In this document: one piece after another, positions 7,853 to 16,537 of the stretch
How positions within the stretch are numbered: position 1 is the stretch's first letter
How the letters are laid out: each line of letters begins with the position of its first letter
NCBI GenBank assembly: GCA_942493035.1
Contig: OW818666.1
Span: 2,232,001 to 2,296,000, forward strand
From: WRGT01 sp942493035
Lineage (GTDB): Bacteria > Spirochaetota > UBA4802 > UBA5550
Length of the DNA: 64,000 nucleotides
Direction of reading: 5' to 3'
Translations under genes and position numbers: made by a program
Notes under the pieces: model-generated
Seen by the model: the letters and a program-made list of their open reading frames with translations, nothing else
Databases searched by the model: none
Told to the model about the DNA's origin: nothing

Positions 7853-8731
7853 TTATCTGACTCCTTCGTTTAAAATTTCATTTTCCATCTTAATCCACAA
7901 CTCCCTGATAGCCGATGCTGCCGGACCGTTTGAGAACTCAACAACACTTTTACCGGCAATCTGAGCTTTTGTTACATCATCATCGTATGGTATTCTCGCC
8001 CAGAGAGGTGTCCCCTTCTCACGGCAGAACTCCTCAATCTCATCCGCTTTTTCCTTATTGATGTCATAACGGTTAACACACACTGCAGTCTTTACTCTGA
8101 AGTGTTCAACCAGAGCATGTACTCTTTTAAGATCGTGAATTCCCGACACTGTGGGTTCGGTTACAATAAGTACAAAAGAACAGCCTGTTACAGTGGCTAT
8201 TACCGGACATCCGGTACCTGGCGAACCATCGACAATAATTGTTTTAAAACTATTCTCCTTTGCAATCTCTTTAGCCTTATTTCTGATAATAGTAACAAGC
8301 TTGCCGGAGTTCCCCTCGGCAATCCCCAGCCTTGAGTGAACCATGGGGCCATACTCTGTTTCAGATACAAACCATTTCCCCGACTGATGGGGTCTCATCT
8401 CAATTGCATTAACCGGACAGAATGCAGCGCAGACCCCGCACCCTTCGCATGATAGAGTATCCGCAGCAAATGAATCGCTTATCGCATCGAAACGGCATAG
8501 CTCAACACATTTTCCGCATGATATACATGCATCACTGTTAATAAAAGCTTTCTTCCCCCCTTCGAAAATCTCCTCTTTAATATTCTGAGGTTTTATAATA
8601 AGATAAAGATCGGCAGCATCAACATCACAGTCAGCCATAACTTTATTCTGAGCGAGCATCGCGAAAGAAGCGGCAACACTGGTTTTGCCGGTTCCCCCTT
8701 TCCCGCTCAGTATTACATATTCTTTTATCAT
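7853..8731 (-). CDS. MinD-superfamily ATPase with inserted 2x[4Fe-4S] ferredoxin domain (copy 1)
   Basis: A 292-residue P-loop ATPase with a deviant Walker A, LSGKGGTGKTS (residues 8-18). A bacterial ferredoxin module is inserted at about residues 65-115 (CISCGKCVELC and CEGCGVCAAFCP). GSPGTGCPVI is the switch region. Such proteins are typical of strict anaerobes and occur in pairs in ORP loci (DVU2103/2104 type). They probably load or move metal-sulfur clusters in an ATP-dependent way. It overlaps its paralogue upstream by 4 nt. The two share the same domain order but differ clearly in sequence, so the duplication is old. Confidence 0.92.
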   Translation of the reverse strand: MIKEYVILSGKGGTGKTSVAASFAMLAQNKVMADCDVDAADLYLIIKPQNIKEEIFEGGKKAFINSDACISCGKCVELCRFDAISDSFAADTLSCEGCGVCAAFCPVNAIEMRPHQSGKWFVSETEYGPMVHSRLGIAEGNSGKLVTIIRNKAKEIAKENSFKTIIVDGSPGTGCPVIATVTGCSFVLIVTEPTVSGIHDLKRVHALVEHFRVKTAVCVNRYDINKEKADEIEEFCREKGTPLWARIPYDDDVTKAQIAGKSVVEFSNGPAASAIRELWIKMENEILNEGVR

Positions 8732-9585
8732 CTCACACCAGCCTTAACAGTATTTTCAATATGAACCGCTATTCTCTCCAGTTCATCACTGTAATTCTCT
8801 TTAATGTAAGAGACCGAATCACCGCGTGAATACCGTACAGCAATCTCCCGTGTATTCGGTATAGACGCGAGTAACGGAATAGATTCTTTTGTGCAAAAAT
8901 CCTTCAGACTTGTGTTACCTTCAGACGCACGGTTCTCCACAATACCGAACGGAAGCTTCATCGCCCTAGCCATCTCTGCGGCGAGTTTCAGATCATTAAG
9001 CCCAAATGGTGTGGGCTCTGAAACAAGAAGAAGAAAATCGCATCCGCGAACAGATTCAATTACCGGACAAGACGTTCCCGGAGGTGAATCGAGCAGTCTG
9101 ATCTCCGCTTCGGGATAATACTCTTTTACATCTTTTATTAGAGGGGGTGACATAGCCTCGGAGATATTAAGTCTCCCTCCGGCATACTCTATTCCATTAA
9201 TTTCGCCAAGTTCAACAACTCCGGTTTCTCTCTTTACTTCAGTTATCGCCTTTTCGGGACAGACAAGAAAACATCCGCCGCAGGAGTGGCACATCTCCTT
9301 AAGCACAAGAGGCTTCCCTTTAATAAGTACAATCGCACTGTACTCACAGATTTCACCGCACTTCCCGCATCCTGTACACAATGAATTATCTACTTGAGGT
9401 ATACGTACAGTAGTACGCACCTCCTCGGCTACCTGCGCCTGAAGGAAAAGGTTTACATTCGGTTCCTCCACATCACAGTCGAGTATCGCTACAGAAATAT
9501 TTTTATCGGCATAATAAGAGGCAAGAGACATGGAAATTGTGGTCTTCCCTGTTCCCCCTTTACCGCTTGCAATCGCTATGTTCAT
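8728..9585 (-). CDS. MinD-superfamily ATPase with inserted 2x[4Fe-4S] ferredoxin domain (copy 2)
   Basis: A 285-residue paralogue of the following gene. The Walker A is ASGKGGTGKTT near the N-terminus, and the ferredoxin insert has CTGCGKCGEIC and CHSCGGCFLVCP. The switch motif is DSPPGTSCPVI. The start at 9585 is fixed by the MNIAIASGKGG opening. The upstream radical SAM gene runs 26 nt into it, so translation is tightly coupled. It may form a heterodimer with copy 1, as proposed for the ORP complex of Desulfovibrio vulgaris; that part is inference. Confidence 0.92.
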   Translation of the reverse strand: MNIAIASGKGGTGKTTISMSLASYYADKNISVAILDCDVEEPNVNLFLQAQVAEEVRTTVRIPQVDNSLCTGCGKCGEICEYSAIVLIKGKPLVLKEMCHSCGGCFLVCPEKAITEVKRETGVVELGEINGIEYAGGRLNISEAMSPPLIKDVKEYYPEAEIRLLDSPPGTSCPVIESVRGCDFLLLVSEPTPFGLNDLKLAAEMARAMKLPFGIVENRASEGNTSLKDFCTKESIPLLASIPNTREIAVRYSRGDSVSYIKENYSDELERIAVHIENTVKAGVR

Positions 9586-10738
9586 GTAATAACTCCTCCA
9601 CTACTCCTATATCATAAAACGCTTTGCACACCATACAGCCGCGGTATGCAATTGAAACTTTAGAAGATAATTTAAAGAGATCTTCAAGTTTTTCTCTTGT
9701 ATCTTTTGTAAGATTCTTCTTATGGTCCTTCAACGTGGTGATAAGTCCTTCAGCACGGAAACAGTTTATAGCACCGGCATCATTAAGAAAATCAGGAATT
9801 GTCCCCTCTCTCATCTCTCCGATACCGCAAAGATCGAATCTCGGATCATCCTTATACGGAAGACAGTAATGCCACTTGTCATCGATAAATGGACTCATCC
9901 CGCAGTGCGTGTGAAGAGACATCCTGTCTATGATTTCAGAATTAGCCATCCTGTCGAAATCCCTTCCCGAAATCTTAAGCTTTTTCATTACATCCTCTTT
10001 GTAGTGAGGATAGAATGAACCGAGAGCATCCTTGTTTTTACCCTTAAGACTGAGTGATGGCGCAATATCTTTCATATCAGAAGCATCCCCGAGCGGAGCA
10101 AGAGGTGTAACCCTCTGGAAAACACCGGGATATATTTTACCCAGCCTCTGGTCGGTATCATCATTAACTGAAAGCGTAACCAGAATTACTGGAAGAAATT
10201 TCATACCCGGTTCTTTGCTCAGTTTAATCAGATTGTCCATTGCAATGTATCCCGAATCTGTAAGATTTTCCTGATATTCGGCAATGCTTATTCCGACAAT
10301 CATTGTACCGTTTATGCGGGATGACAGTCTCGTGAAAAATTCACGGGCAAAATTTATGTCTTCAAAGACTTTACCGTTACTCGGCATGGAGATAGTCTTA
10401 ATCAGATTCAGTTCAAAAAGAGAGGCAAGTATATCAACTATATCAAATCCCTGACTCTTCCAGATTGTAGGCTCACCGCCGGTAACAAACTGATATTCAA
10501 TCTGGTATGACTCAGAAAGATTACGGAGATCTCCAATATATTTTTCAAATACATCAAACTCAACTTTTGCAATATCAGAATTTGCAGAACGGAGACACGC
10601 CTTACACTGTTTATTGCATGCATTTGTCATCTGAATTGCAGGATAGAGATAATTAAACGCCGGCCTGTTCGCAAGCCTGGCCTGAGCAGACTTAAATTTT
10701 TTTATCTGGTAATAATTATTAAAAACATCTAAAATCAC
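9560..10738 (-). CDS. Radical SAM protein in the ORP-like operon
   Basis: A 392-residue radical S-adenosylmethionine protein. The cluster motif CNKQCKAC (Cys41, Cys45, Cys48) is the standard CxxxCxxC that binds the SAM-coordinating [4Fe-4S] cluster, and FVTGGEPT corresponds to the GGE SAM-binding motif. Three further cysteines near the C-terminus (GCMVCKAFYDIG, then HSDC) could bind an auxiliary cluster. It starts at GTG (10738) with GGAG about 9 nt upstream. I do not recognise a characterised family. Its position between a metallo-beta-lactamase protein and the MinD ATPases suggests cofactor assembly or modification for the cluster. Confidence 0.85.
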   Translation of the reverse strand: MILDVFNNYYQIKKFKSAQARLANRPAFNYLYPAIQMTNACNKQCKACLRSANSDIAKVEFDVFEKYIGDLRNLSESYQIEYQFVTGGEPTIWKSQGFDIVDILASLFELNLIKTISMPSNGKVFEDINFAREFFTRLSSRINGTMIVGISIAEYQENLTDSGYIAMDNLIKLSKEPGMKFLPVILVTLSVNDDTDQRLGKIYPGVFQRVTPLAPLGDASDMKDIAPSLSLKGKNKDALGSFYPHYKEDVMKKLKISGRDFDRMANSEIIDRMSLHTHCGMSPFIDDKWHYCLPYKDDPRFDLCGIGEMREGTIPDFLNDAGAINCFRAEGLITTLKDHKKNLTKDTREKLEDLFKLSSKVSIAYRGCMVCKAFYDIGVVEELLHEHSDCKR

Positions 10739-10771
10739 TTTATTATTCTCCGGATCTATATGATATAATCA

Positions 10772-11605
10772 TTAAAACTCAAACACTTTTCCAACAGAGG
10801 CATTCTGGAACCTGGCACCAAACTCTAAAGCAAAACGCGACGCCACTTTAAAACCGGTGCAGTGTGAAACAGCAATTATCTGCACATCATATTTTTTTAC
10901 GGAATCAATTGCCTTCAATACGTACTCTTCCGATGCGCTGTTAAGATGTGTTCCGCCTATTACTGCATGGAATTTTTTTATTCCGCTGCTTTCAGCAATC
11001 TGATCAAGAATCTCCACCATTCCTGAATGCGCGCATCCCAGAAGAACAACCGGGCCAGATGGTGTATCAAGAAGAAGCGACAGGTCATCCGTAAAGGGGT
11101 CACTCTCAACACCGGAATCTGTTTTAATTTTAAGCATCCGGTCCCATGAAGTCCATCCGGCTTCATGCTTTATATTACTGAAGGATGTAATTGAATTAAT
11201 TATTCTGCACTTCCCGTCAACTTCATGGAACCTTGCTCCATTCTCTTCGTACACTTCCCGTGACTCTGTCATCCCTATAGGGTGTGTGCCGCCGGAGGAG
11301 AACTGCGCGACTTTATCGATAAAAACAGTCCCATTAACATACACCGGAAGCCCGCCCTCATGCTCTTTAAGCACCTGAAGAAGACCACCTGTATGATCAT
11401 AATGACCGTGGCTTAAGATAATCCGTTTTATAGACTGAATATCTTTTCCCATAGTTTTAAGATTGTGCATAATGCCAAGCCCCTGCCCTGTGTCAAAAAG
11501 AGAAGAGTCCTCCCCCTCAATCAGGAAGGAGAGACCATGCTCACCAATAAGCGGAAAAGGGACATATACACTGTTTTCACATATTACAGTTACTTTTTTA
11601 ATCAT
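10772..11605 (-). CDS. Metallo-beta-lactamase-fold hydrolase
   Basis: A 277-residue protein with the HxHxDH zinc signature (SHGHYDHTGGL), a second ligand region GCAHSGMVEIL and GGTHLNSAS. The layout matches the subfamily near the dihydropterin-ribofuranosylaminobenzene phosphate synthase-like proteins, often found beside NifX-type genes in anaerobes. It sits between two NifX-type genes and the radical SAM gene on the same strand. A 10-bp-stem hairpin lies between it and the upstream gene. The substrate is unknown. Confidence 0.85.
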   Translation of the reverse strand: MIKKVTVICENSVYVPFPLIGEHGLSFLIEGEDSSLFDTGQGLGIMHNLKTMGKDIQSIKRIILSHGHYDHTGGLLQVLKEHEGGLPVYVNGTVFIDKVAQFSSGGTHPIGMTESREVYEENGARFHEVDGKCRIINSITSFSNIKHEAGWTSWDRMLKIKTDSGVESDPFTDDLSLLLDTPSGPVVLLGCAHSGMVEILDQIAESSGIKKFHAVIGGTHLNSASEEYVLKAIDSVKKYDVQIIAVSHCTGFKVASRFALEFGARFQNASVGKVFEF

Positions 11606-11633
11606 TCTGACGACTCTCCGTTAATAAAATTTC

Positions 11634-11671
11634 GGCCGGATACTCCGCTCCAACAGACGAAGTATCCGGCC
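11634..11671. terminator. Hairpin inside the ORP-like operon
   Basis: A 10-bp perfect stem (GGCCGGATAC, 11634-11643, with 11662-11671) and an 18-nt loop lie between the NifX-type gene ending at 11720 and the metallo-beta-lactamase gene starting at 11605. The minus-strand tail is only weakly T-rich, so it may attenuate or process the transcript instead of ending it. Confidence 0.5.
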
Positions 11672-11719
11672 AGGAGTTTTTTATGGGAATATAAGAAAAT
11701 ATCTTTCCGGAATCTCCGG

Positions 11720-12079
11720 TTACCAGTGTCCCTCAACATTCGCTTCACTTGAAAGTTCCAACTCGCCCTTTCTTAGCTGGTCAATAGCTTTCTGCACATT
11801 ACCATCTTTAAACAGATATATTTTAACTCCGACCGAGTTAAGAGTTGTAAATGCTTTGGGACCCACATTTCCTGTAATAACAGCATCGGCCCCTGCATCA
11901 ATAACTGTCTTCGCGGATTGTATACCGGCACCCTGAGCTGCTTCGAGATTCTGCTTATTGTCAACATATACAGATTCATTAGAGTCCATGTCATAAACCA
12001 GAAATCCCTTTGCTCTTCCAAACCTTGTATCTACAACTGCTTCAAGATCTTTCCCTTCTGTTGATATTGCTACTTTCAT
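11720..12079 (-). CDS. NifX/NifB-type (MTH1175-like) domain protein, second copy
   Basis: A 119-residue single-domain protein of the iron-molybdenum cofactor-binding family. It opens MKVAISTEGKDLEAVVDTRFGRAKGFLVYDMD. DTRFGRAKGF aligns with the HFGHCEQF segment of the copy at 6648 but lacks its His and Cys. DAVITGNVGPKAFTTLNSVGVKIYL is the conserved C-terminal half. The missing ligands suggest a scaffold or partner role instead of direct cofactor ligation by those residues. It overlaps the upstream family member by 4 nt. Confidence 0.88.
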   Translation of the reverse strand: MKVAISTEGKDLEAVVDTRFGRAKGFLVYDMDSNESVYVDNKQNLEAAQGAGIQSAKTVIDAGADAVITGNVGPKAFTTLNSVGVKIYLFKDGNVQKAIDQLRKGELELSSEANVEGHW

Positions 12080-12498
12080 AACATCTCCTTTTTATCATTA
12101 TCTGCTGACCTCTTCACATGCAGATCTGCTACCAGTTTTCTCTTTCTCATCATCCCGCCGCAGCTCCCACCTTTGGGTGGAACCGGCTCAAGTGTGCCCT
12201 TCAGGAATGATTCAATTGCTTCGTCAACAGGCCCGCTTATCCATGAAATGTGTCTAATCCCGGTCTCAGTGATTATATATGAAAGAAACCGGCTCACCGC
12301 ACCGCTGATAATTACCGCAACTCCAAGATCCTTCAGCTTCTGAATCCTATGCCTATCAGTCTCCGCGCTAACGTTAATGACGATTCTCTGTGTAATCCTC
12401 TTATCCTTAACTTCATAGAGTACAAACCTCTCGGAGACATCGAGCAGCGGAGAAATCCTCTCTTCAAAAACCGGTATTGCAATAAGTTCACTTTTCAT
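12076..12498 (-). CDS. NifX/NifB-type domain protein, first gene of the ORP-like operon
   Basis: A 140-residue family member opening IAIPVFEERISPLLDVSERFVLYEV, with GVAVIISGAVSRFLSY in the middle. The C-terminal extension PPKGGSCGGMMRKRKL contains one Cys in a Gly-rich turn. It is the promoter-proximal gene. Just upstream is a near-perfect sigma-54 promoter (12511-12526) whose expected start point is about 2 nt before the ATG. No Shine-Dalgarno is visible and an in-frame stop lies two codons upstream, so the message may be leaderless. Confidence 0.85.
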   Translation of the reverse strand: MKSELIAIPVFEERISPLLDVSERFVLYEVKDKRITQRIVINVSAETDRHRIQKLKDLGVAVIISGAVSRFLSYIITETGIRHISWISGPVDEAIESFLKGTLEPVPPKGGSCGGMMRKRKLVADLHVKRSADNDKKEML

Positions 12499-12510
12499 AC
12501 TTTATATATA

Positions 12511-12526
12511 TGCAGATTCCGTGCCA
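12511..12526 (-). promoter_or_regulatory. Sigma-54 (-24/-12) promoter of the ORP-like operon
   Basis: Read on the minus strand the site is TGGCACGGAATCTGCA, matching the RpoN consensus TGGCACG-N4-TTGCA at 11 of 12 defined positions with exact GG-N10-GC spacing. It lies directly before the first operon gene. ORP operons of Desulfovibrio vulgaris are known to depend on sigma-54, which supports the call. Tandem dyads upstream (12686-12733) look like activator sites. Confidence 0.75.
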
Positions 12527-12685
12527 TGATTACGGAATTATATTTATTATCAGAATAGAATAGATTTTAAGCGGAATATATCTACACTTCCGGAAAAATG
12601 TATTTAGACAGGGAGAGAGCAGAGGATGAACAACCGGTTATTCCTGTTTCAACAGCAGGATTTTTAACTGAATCGGAATCTATTC

Positions 12686-12733
12686 ATTGCAATATGCAAT
12701 ACGCCAGAGGGATATTTGTTGCACATTGCAACA
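12686..12733. promoter_or_regulatory. Tandem dyads: candidate enhancer-binding sites
   Basis: ATTGCAATATGCAAT (12686-12700) and TGTTGCACATTGCAACA (12717-12733) share the core TTGCA-N3-TGCAA. Their centres are 32 bp apart, three helical turns. They lie about 165-220 bp upstream of the sigma-54 promoter, a usual distance for a bacterial enhancer-binding protein. They could also affect the divergent kinase gene at 12801. The remaining 12527-12800 DNA holds nothing else I can support. Confidence 0.6.
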
Positions 12734-12800
12734 TATCTCAGACATATACCAGATGAAAAATAATCTTTACTTTTAATGTTTTCCTGTATAACTTCGTATA

Positions 12801-15134
12801 ATGAATAACATAATCAATAAATCTGCTGCTATATTGCTGAATCTCCTGATACCTGTTAAGGATTTTACCATAGAAGAATTTGGAAAGAGGAGACTATTTG
12901 TCTCGTTTCTTTCCATACTCTTTCTCCCCCTGATCCCATTCAGCGCACTCCATTTTGTCACAGGTAACGCCCATTTCGGGATTATTAACTCACTCATGGC
13001 CATCTTTCTTATATCTATGATAATTATACAAAGGAGAAAGAAACAGGTTGATTATCTCTACCGTCTGACGATGTTCATTGTTGCTGCTCTTCTTTTTTTC
13101 TGGATCTACTCAGGTGCGATAGAGGGTTATGCCAGCCTATTCGCTCTTTCATTTACACCTTTTGCTCTTTTTCTCATGGGGAAGAGAGAGGGGATGTTCT
13201 GGGCAGTTCTTCTTTTTTTAACATCTGCGGCAGTAATGATTAATCCCATGGGTCTGGACCTGCATTACACCTATTCGCTGAAATTTGCCGCCCGTTATCT
13301 TCTGACCTTTGCATTTATAATTCTCTTCTCGTATAACTACGAATCTGTACGGCAGAAATACCAGAAAACAATTACCGATGAACAGAATTCATTAAAACTC
13401 GCCGTAAGACAGCTTGATATAGAAAACAGAATGAAGACCATCGCACAGGAGGAGCTGGAAAAACATAAGATTCAGCTTGAAAAGCTTGTAGCAGATAGAA
13501 CAGCTGAACTTCAGAAATCGCGTGATGAATATATAGCCGGAGAAAAAAAATTCGAACTGCTTGCCGATAATATTACAGACCTGATATGGGCGGCAGACAT
13601 GAAAATGAACTATATTTATTTCAGCCCGTCTGTAGAAAAAATGTTTGGTTACACCGTGGAAGAAGCTTTAAATGTTAAATTAAGCTCCTGGATAACGCCG
13701 GAATCTCTAAAAAAAATAGCAGAGGTATATTTAGAGAATATAGAACTGGATAAGGCAGGTAAACTTCCATGTGATTACTCCATCTTCATTGAAGTTGACC
13801 AGATAAGAAAAGATGGGACCATATTTCCTGCAGAGATTAAATTATCATTCATCAAAGATGACAATAAAAAAAGTATAGGTATTGTGGGGATCACACGTGA
13901 TTTAACAGAAAAAATAAAAGCTGAAAAGGAGAAAGAGGCTATTCAATCGCAGCTGTCTCAGGCTCAGAAAATGGAGGCAGTGGGGATACTCGCAAGCGGA
14001 CTTGCACATGATTTTAATAATCTTCTAAGCGGTATTATTGGCAGCTTCAATCTTATTGAAATACTATTACCTGATGAAAATTTTAAAAACAGGGAAAAAA
14101 TACTGAACTATATAAAAGTCGGTCTTGAATCCTCCGGGCGTTCATCCCAGATAATAAAACAGCTTATGACTCTTTCCAAAAAAAGCGAACTGACACTGAT
14201 AACTATTGATATCAATCAGTCACTGCGGCATATTCTTGATATATGCAAAAACAGTTTTCCAAAGTCGGTAATACTTGATTTCAGAATTGATGAAAATGTT
14301 CTCTACGTTATGGCCGATCCGGTACAGATAGAACAGGTGCTTCTTAATCTATGCATAAACGCATCACACGCCATGACAATAATGAAACGGGATGATGAAC
14401 CGCAGGGTGGAACATTAACGGTAACATCGACTGTTCTTAACAGCTCAGATCTCACCGGGCAGATTCCCGCCGGTTCTATTACACTTGAAAAATGGCTCCG
14501 TATTGACATTACCGATACCGGGGTGGGGATGAGTGAAGAGATTCAGGATAAATTGTTTGCTCCGTTTTTCAGTACAAAAAAACAGGACGAGGGTACAGGA
14601 CTTGGACTTGCAACTTCATACAATATAGTAAGGCAGCATAAAGGTTTTATTAAAGTAAAATCTGAAGCCGGCAGAGGTTCGGTGTTTTCAATGTTTATTC
14701 CATGCGGAAAATCCGATCATGCGGAACTATCAGTCAGGCACGAAGGGGGGAGCCTCATACCCGGAGAAGGGACAATCCTTATTATAGATGATGAAAAATC
14801 CATACTTAAAGTTGCCGAGGGCATTCTTCATCAATGCGGATATGAAACAATCACAGCAGATACACCATTCGAAGGTATAGATATTTACAGCAAAAAACCG
14901 GAAACAATATCAGCAGTGCTGCTTGATCTCTCCATGCCGGGGAAATCGGGAATTGAAGTCTTTCATGAATTGCGCCGTATAAATCCCCATGTTAAAATTC
15001 TTCTCTCTTCAGGAATGATAGATATTGAAGCTAAACAGAAAGCATTAGAAATGGGTGTAACAGGTATAATCCATAAGCCTTATGTTGCTTATGATCTTTC
15101 GGCGGAAATTAGCAGAGTTCTTGCGGCATTATAA
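12801..15134 (+). CDS. Membrane hybrid histidine kinase (PAS-HisKA-HATPase-REC)
   Basis: A 777-residue sensor kinase. Five or six transmembrane helices occupy residues about 32-178 and are followed by a coiled coil (about 180-245). A PAS domain follows at about 250-370 (ADNITDLIWAADMKMN). The phosphoacceptor is His403 in GLAHDFNNLLSG. The ATPase has an N box EQVLLNLCINASHAM and G boxes DTGVGM and GTGLGLA. A receiver domain (about 655-777) has phospho-Asp709 in LLDLSMPGKSG. No DNA-binding output is present, so phosphate must pass to an unlinked partner. No Shine-Dalgarno is visible at the ATG. It faces away from the ORP-like operon and shares its control region, but a functional link is unproven. 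Confidence 0.93.
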   Translation: MNNIINKSAAILLNLLIPVKDFTIEEFGKRRLFVSFLSILFLPLIPFSALHFVTGNAHFGIINSLMAIFLISMIIIQRRKKQVDYLYRLTMFIVAALLFFWIYSGAIEGYASLFALSFTPFALFLMGKREGMFWAVLLFLTSAAVMINPMGLDLHYTYSLKFAARYLLTFAFIILFSYNYESVRQKYQKTITDEQNSLKLAVRQLDIENRMKTIAQEELEKHKIQLEKLVADRTAELQKSRDEYIAGEKKFELLADNITDLIWAADMKMNYIYFSPSVEKMFGYTVEEALNVKLSSWITPESLKKIAEVYLENIELDKAGKLPCDYSIFIEVDQIRKDGTIFPAEIKLSFIKDDNKKSIGIVGITRDLTEKIKAEKEKEAIQSQLSQAQKMEAVGILASGLAHDFNNLLSGIIGSFNLIEILLPDENFKNREKILNYIKVGLESSGRSSQIIKQLMTLSKKSELTLITIDINQSLRHILDICKNSFPKSVILDFRIDENVLYVMADPVQIEQVLLNLCINASHAMTIMKRDDEPQGGTLTVTSTVLNSSDLTGQIPAGSITLEKWLRIDITDTGVGMSEEIQDKLFAPFFSTKKQDEGTGLGLATSYNIVRQHKGFIKVKSEAGRGSVFSMFIPCGKSDHAELSVRHEGGSLIPGEGTILIIDDEKSILKVAEGILHQCGYETITADTPFEGIDIYSKKPETISAVLLDLSMPGKSGIEVFHELRRINPHVKILLSSGMIDIEAKQKALEMGVTGIIHKPYVAYDLSAEISRVLAAL

Positions 15135-15220
15135 AAGCAAAAGACCAGTATCAGAACATAAATTTATTTTTCCCAGAATTAATATATAATTAAATTCAAA
15201 CATTATATTCCGGAGGCGGC

Positions 15221-16393
15221 ATGAAACTGTCAGGTATAATTTCAAGGTTAACATTGACAATTTTTCTGGTTATATCAGGTTCATTTCTATCAGTTAAAAT
15301 GTGGTCGGACAAAAATGAAGAGATTACAAAATCCAGGGATATTGTTATTACACCAGATATTACATTAGAGGAATTGATAGATTCTTATAGTATACCAAAG
15401 GAGGTTATAATTAAAGTTTTCGGTAAAGACAGAGCCGATCAGCTTAAAATGCCTGTCTCCCCTTCTGAAACTGATAATAAAAAACTGGTAGAGAGTCTTC
15501 AAAAGTCCATTGCTCTCTATGAAGAAAATCAGACAAAAAACTGGTTTAAAATCCCTTTAAAGTTTATGCTATGGTTTATTTTTATGGGATCCGTTTTTTA
15601 TATGATAAAAATAAAAATACTCAATCCACGAAAGAGAATACTGCTCTATATCTCCGGAGTAGTAGTTTTCGGCATAATTCTTGGTGCAGACCCCAGCCCC
15701 ATGGGTACAATTAAAGATGCCATAGCATTATATGGAGATAAACATGTAATATTTAAACCGCGCATGATTGCTCTGTCCGTTTTTCTTTTTACAGTATTTG
15801 CTGCCAATAAAATGATCTGTGCATGGGGCTGCCAGTTCGGTGTTCTGCAGGATTTAATATTCCGCATCAATAGAAGTGAAGATGATAAAAAAGGGATTAT
15901 AAAGCAATATAAAATTCCATTCGTCATAACCAACAGTATACGGATTTTATTTTTTTCAGTTTTCACAATTACAGCATTGATCTGGTCTTATGACATTATC
16001 TCGGATATAGATCCGTTTAAAATATTTAAACCTCAGTTTCTGATGATACCGGGAATAATAATGCTGGCAATACTGCTTATCGGTTCACTATTCATCTATC
16101 GCCCATGGTGTCATCTTTTCTGTCCATTCGGACTTGCAGGATGGCTTGTGGAAAAGATAAGCATGTATAAGATAGTTGTCGATTATGATAAATGCACTAC
16201 ATGTTTTGCATGCGAGAAAGCCTGCCCGTCAACAGTAATGAGTGCAATTCTAAGACGTGATAAAATTATACCCGACTGTTTTTCATGCGGAACCTGTATC
16301 AACGTCTGCAAGTTTGATGCTGTATCATTTACATCTGCAAAAAGAACAAAACCTGACTCGGATTTTTTTACTAAAAAGAAATCCGTAATTTGA
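15221..16393 (+). CDS. NapH/NosR-like membrane polyferredoxin
   Basis: A 390-residue membrane protein with a signal-anchor (residues 8-25) and at least four further membrane helices (about 110-127, 138-154, 180-195, 245-300). Two CxxxCP-like motifs at membrane boundaries (CAWGCQFGVLQD and CHLFCPFGLAG) define the NapH/MauN/RdxA family. Two [4Fe-4S] clusters follow (CTTCFACEKACP and CFSCGTCINVC). Such proteins move electrons between quinones and soluble ferredoxins. An N-terminal domain of about 90 residues outside the membrane is not recognised. The start has a strong GGAGG five bases upstream. No terminal reductase lies nearby, so its partner is open. Confidence 0.88.
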   Translation: MKLSGIISRLTLTIFLVISGSFLSVKMWSDKNEEITKSRDIVITPDITLEELIDSYSIPKEVIIKVFGKDRADQLKMPVSPSETDNKKLVESLQKSIALYEENQTKNWFKIPLKFMLWFIFMGSVFYMIKIKILNPRKRILLYISGVVVFGIILGADPSPMGTIKDAIALYGDKHVIFKPRMIALSVFLFTVFAANKMICAWGCQFGVLQDLIFRINRSEDDKKGIIKQYKIPFVITNSIRILFFSVFTITALIWSYDIISDIDPFKIFKPQFLMIPGIIMLAILLIGSLFIYRPWCHLFCPFGLAGWLVEKISMYKIVVDYDKCTTCFACEKACPSTVMSAILRRDKIIPDCFSCGTCINVCKFDAVSFTSAKRTKPDSDFFTKKKSVI

Positions 16394-16485
16394 AGAGAAC
16401 TTGTCGTGTTTGTCTATGAATCCCGTTCGTTCAGGATAAATCAAACCCGCGGAATAAGCTGACTTGATTTACAGATAAGGATAGC

Positions 16486-16517
16486 AACAGAGCTGGATAT
16501 CAATATCCAACTCTGTT
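16486..16517. terminator. Hairpin between convergent genes
   Basis: Arms AACAGAG-C-TGGATAT and ATATCCA-A-CTCTGTT pair with one mismatch around a 2-nt loop. The position between stops at 16393 (+) and 16538 (-) fits a shared terminator, although the T-tail is weak. Confidence 0.65.
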
Positions 16518-16537
16518 TAAATTGCCTTATTTAAAAA

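Noticed and set aside
12709..12724. Weak plus-strand GG-N10-GC sigma-54-like site ahead of the kinase gene
   Set aside because: Only GG, A and TTGCA agree with consensus, and it lies inside one of the TTGCA dyads, which explains the match.
12788..12800. Exact 13-base match to one loxP arm (ATAACTTCGTATA) just before the kinase start
   Set aside because: Only one arm is present, with no inverted partner or spacer; taken as chance in AT-rich DNA.
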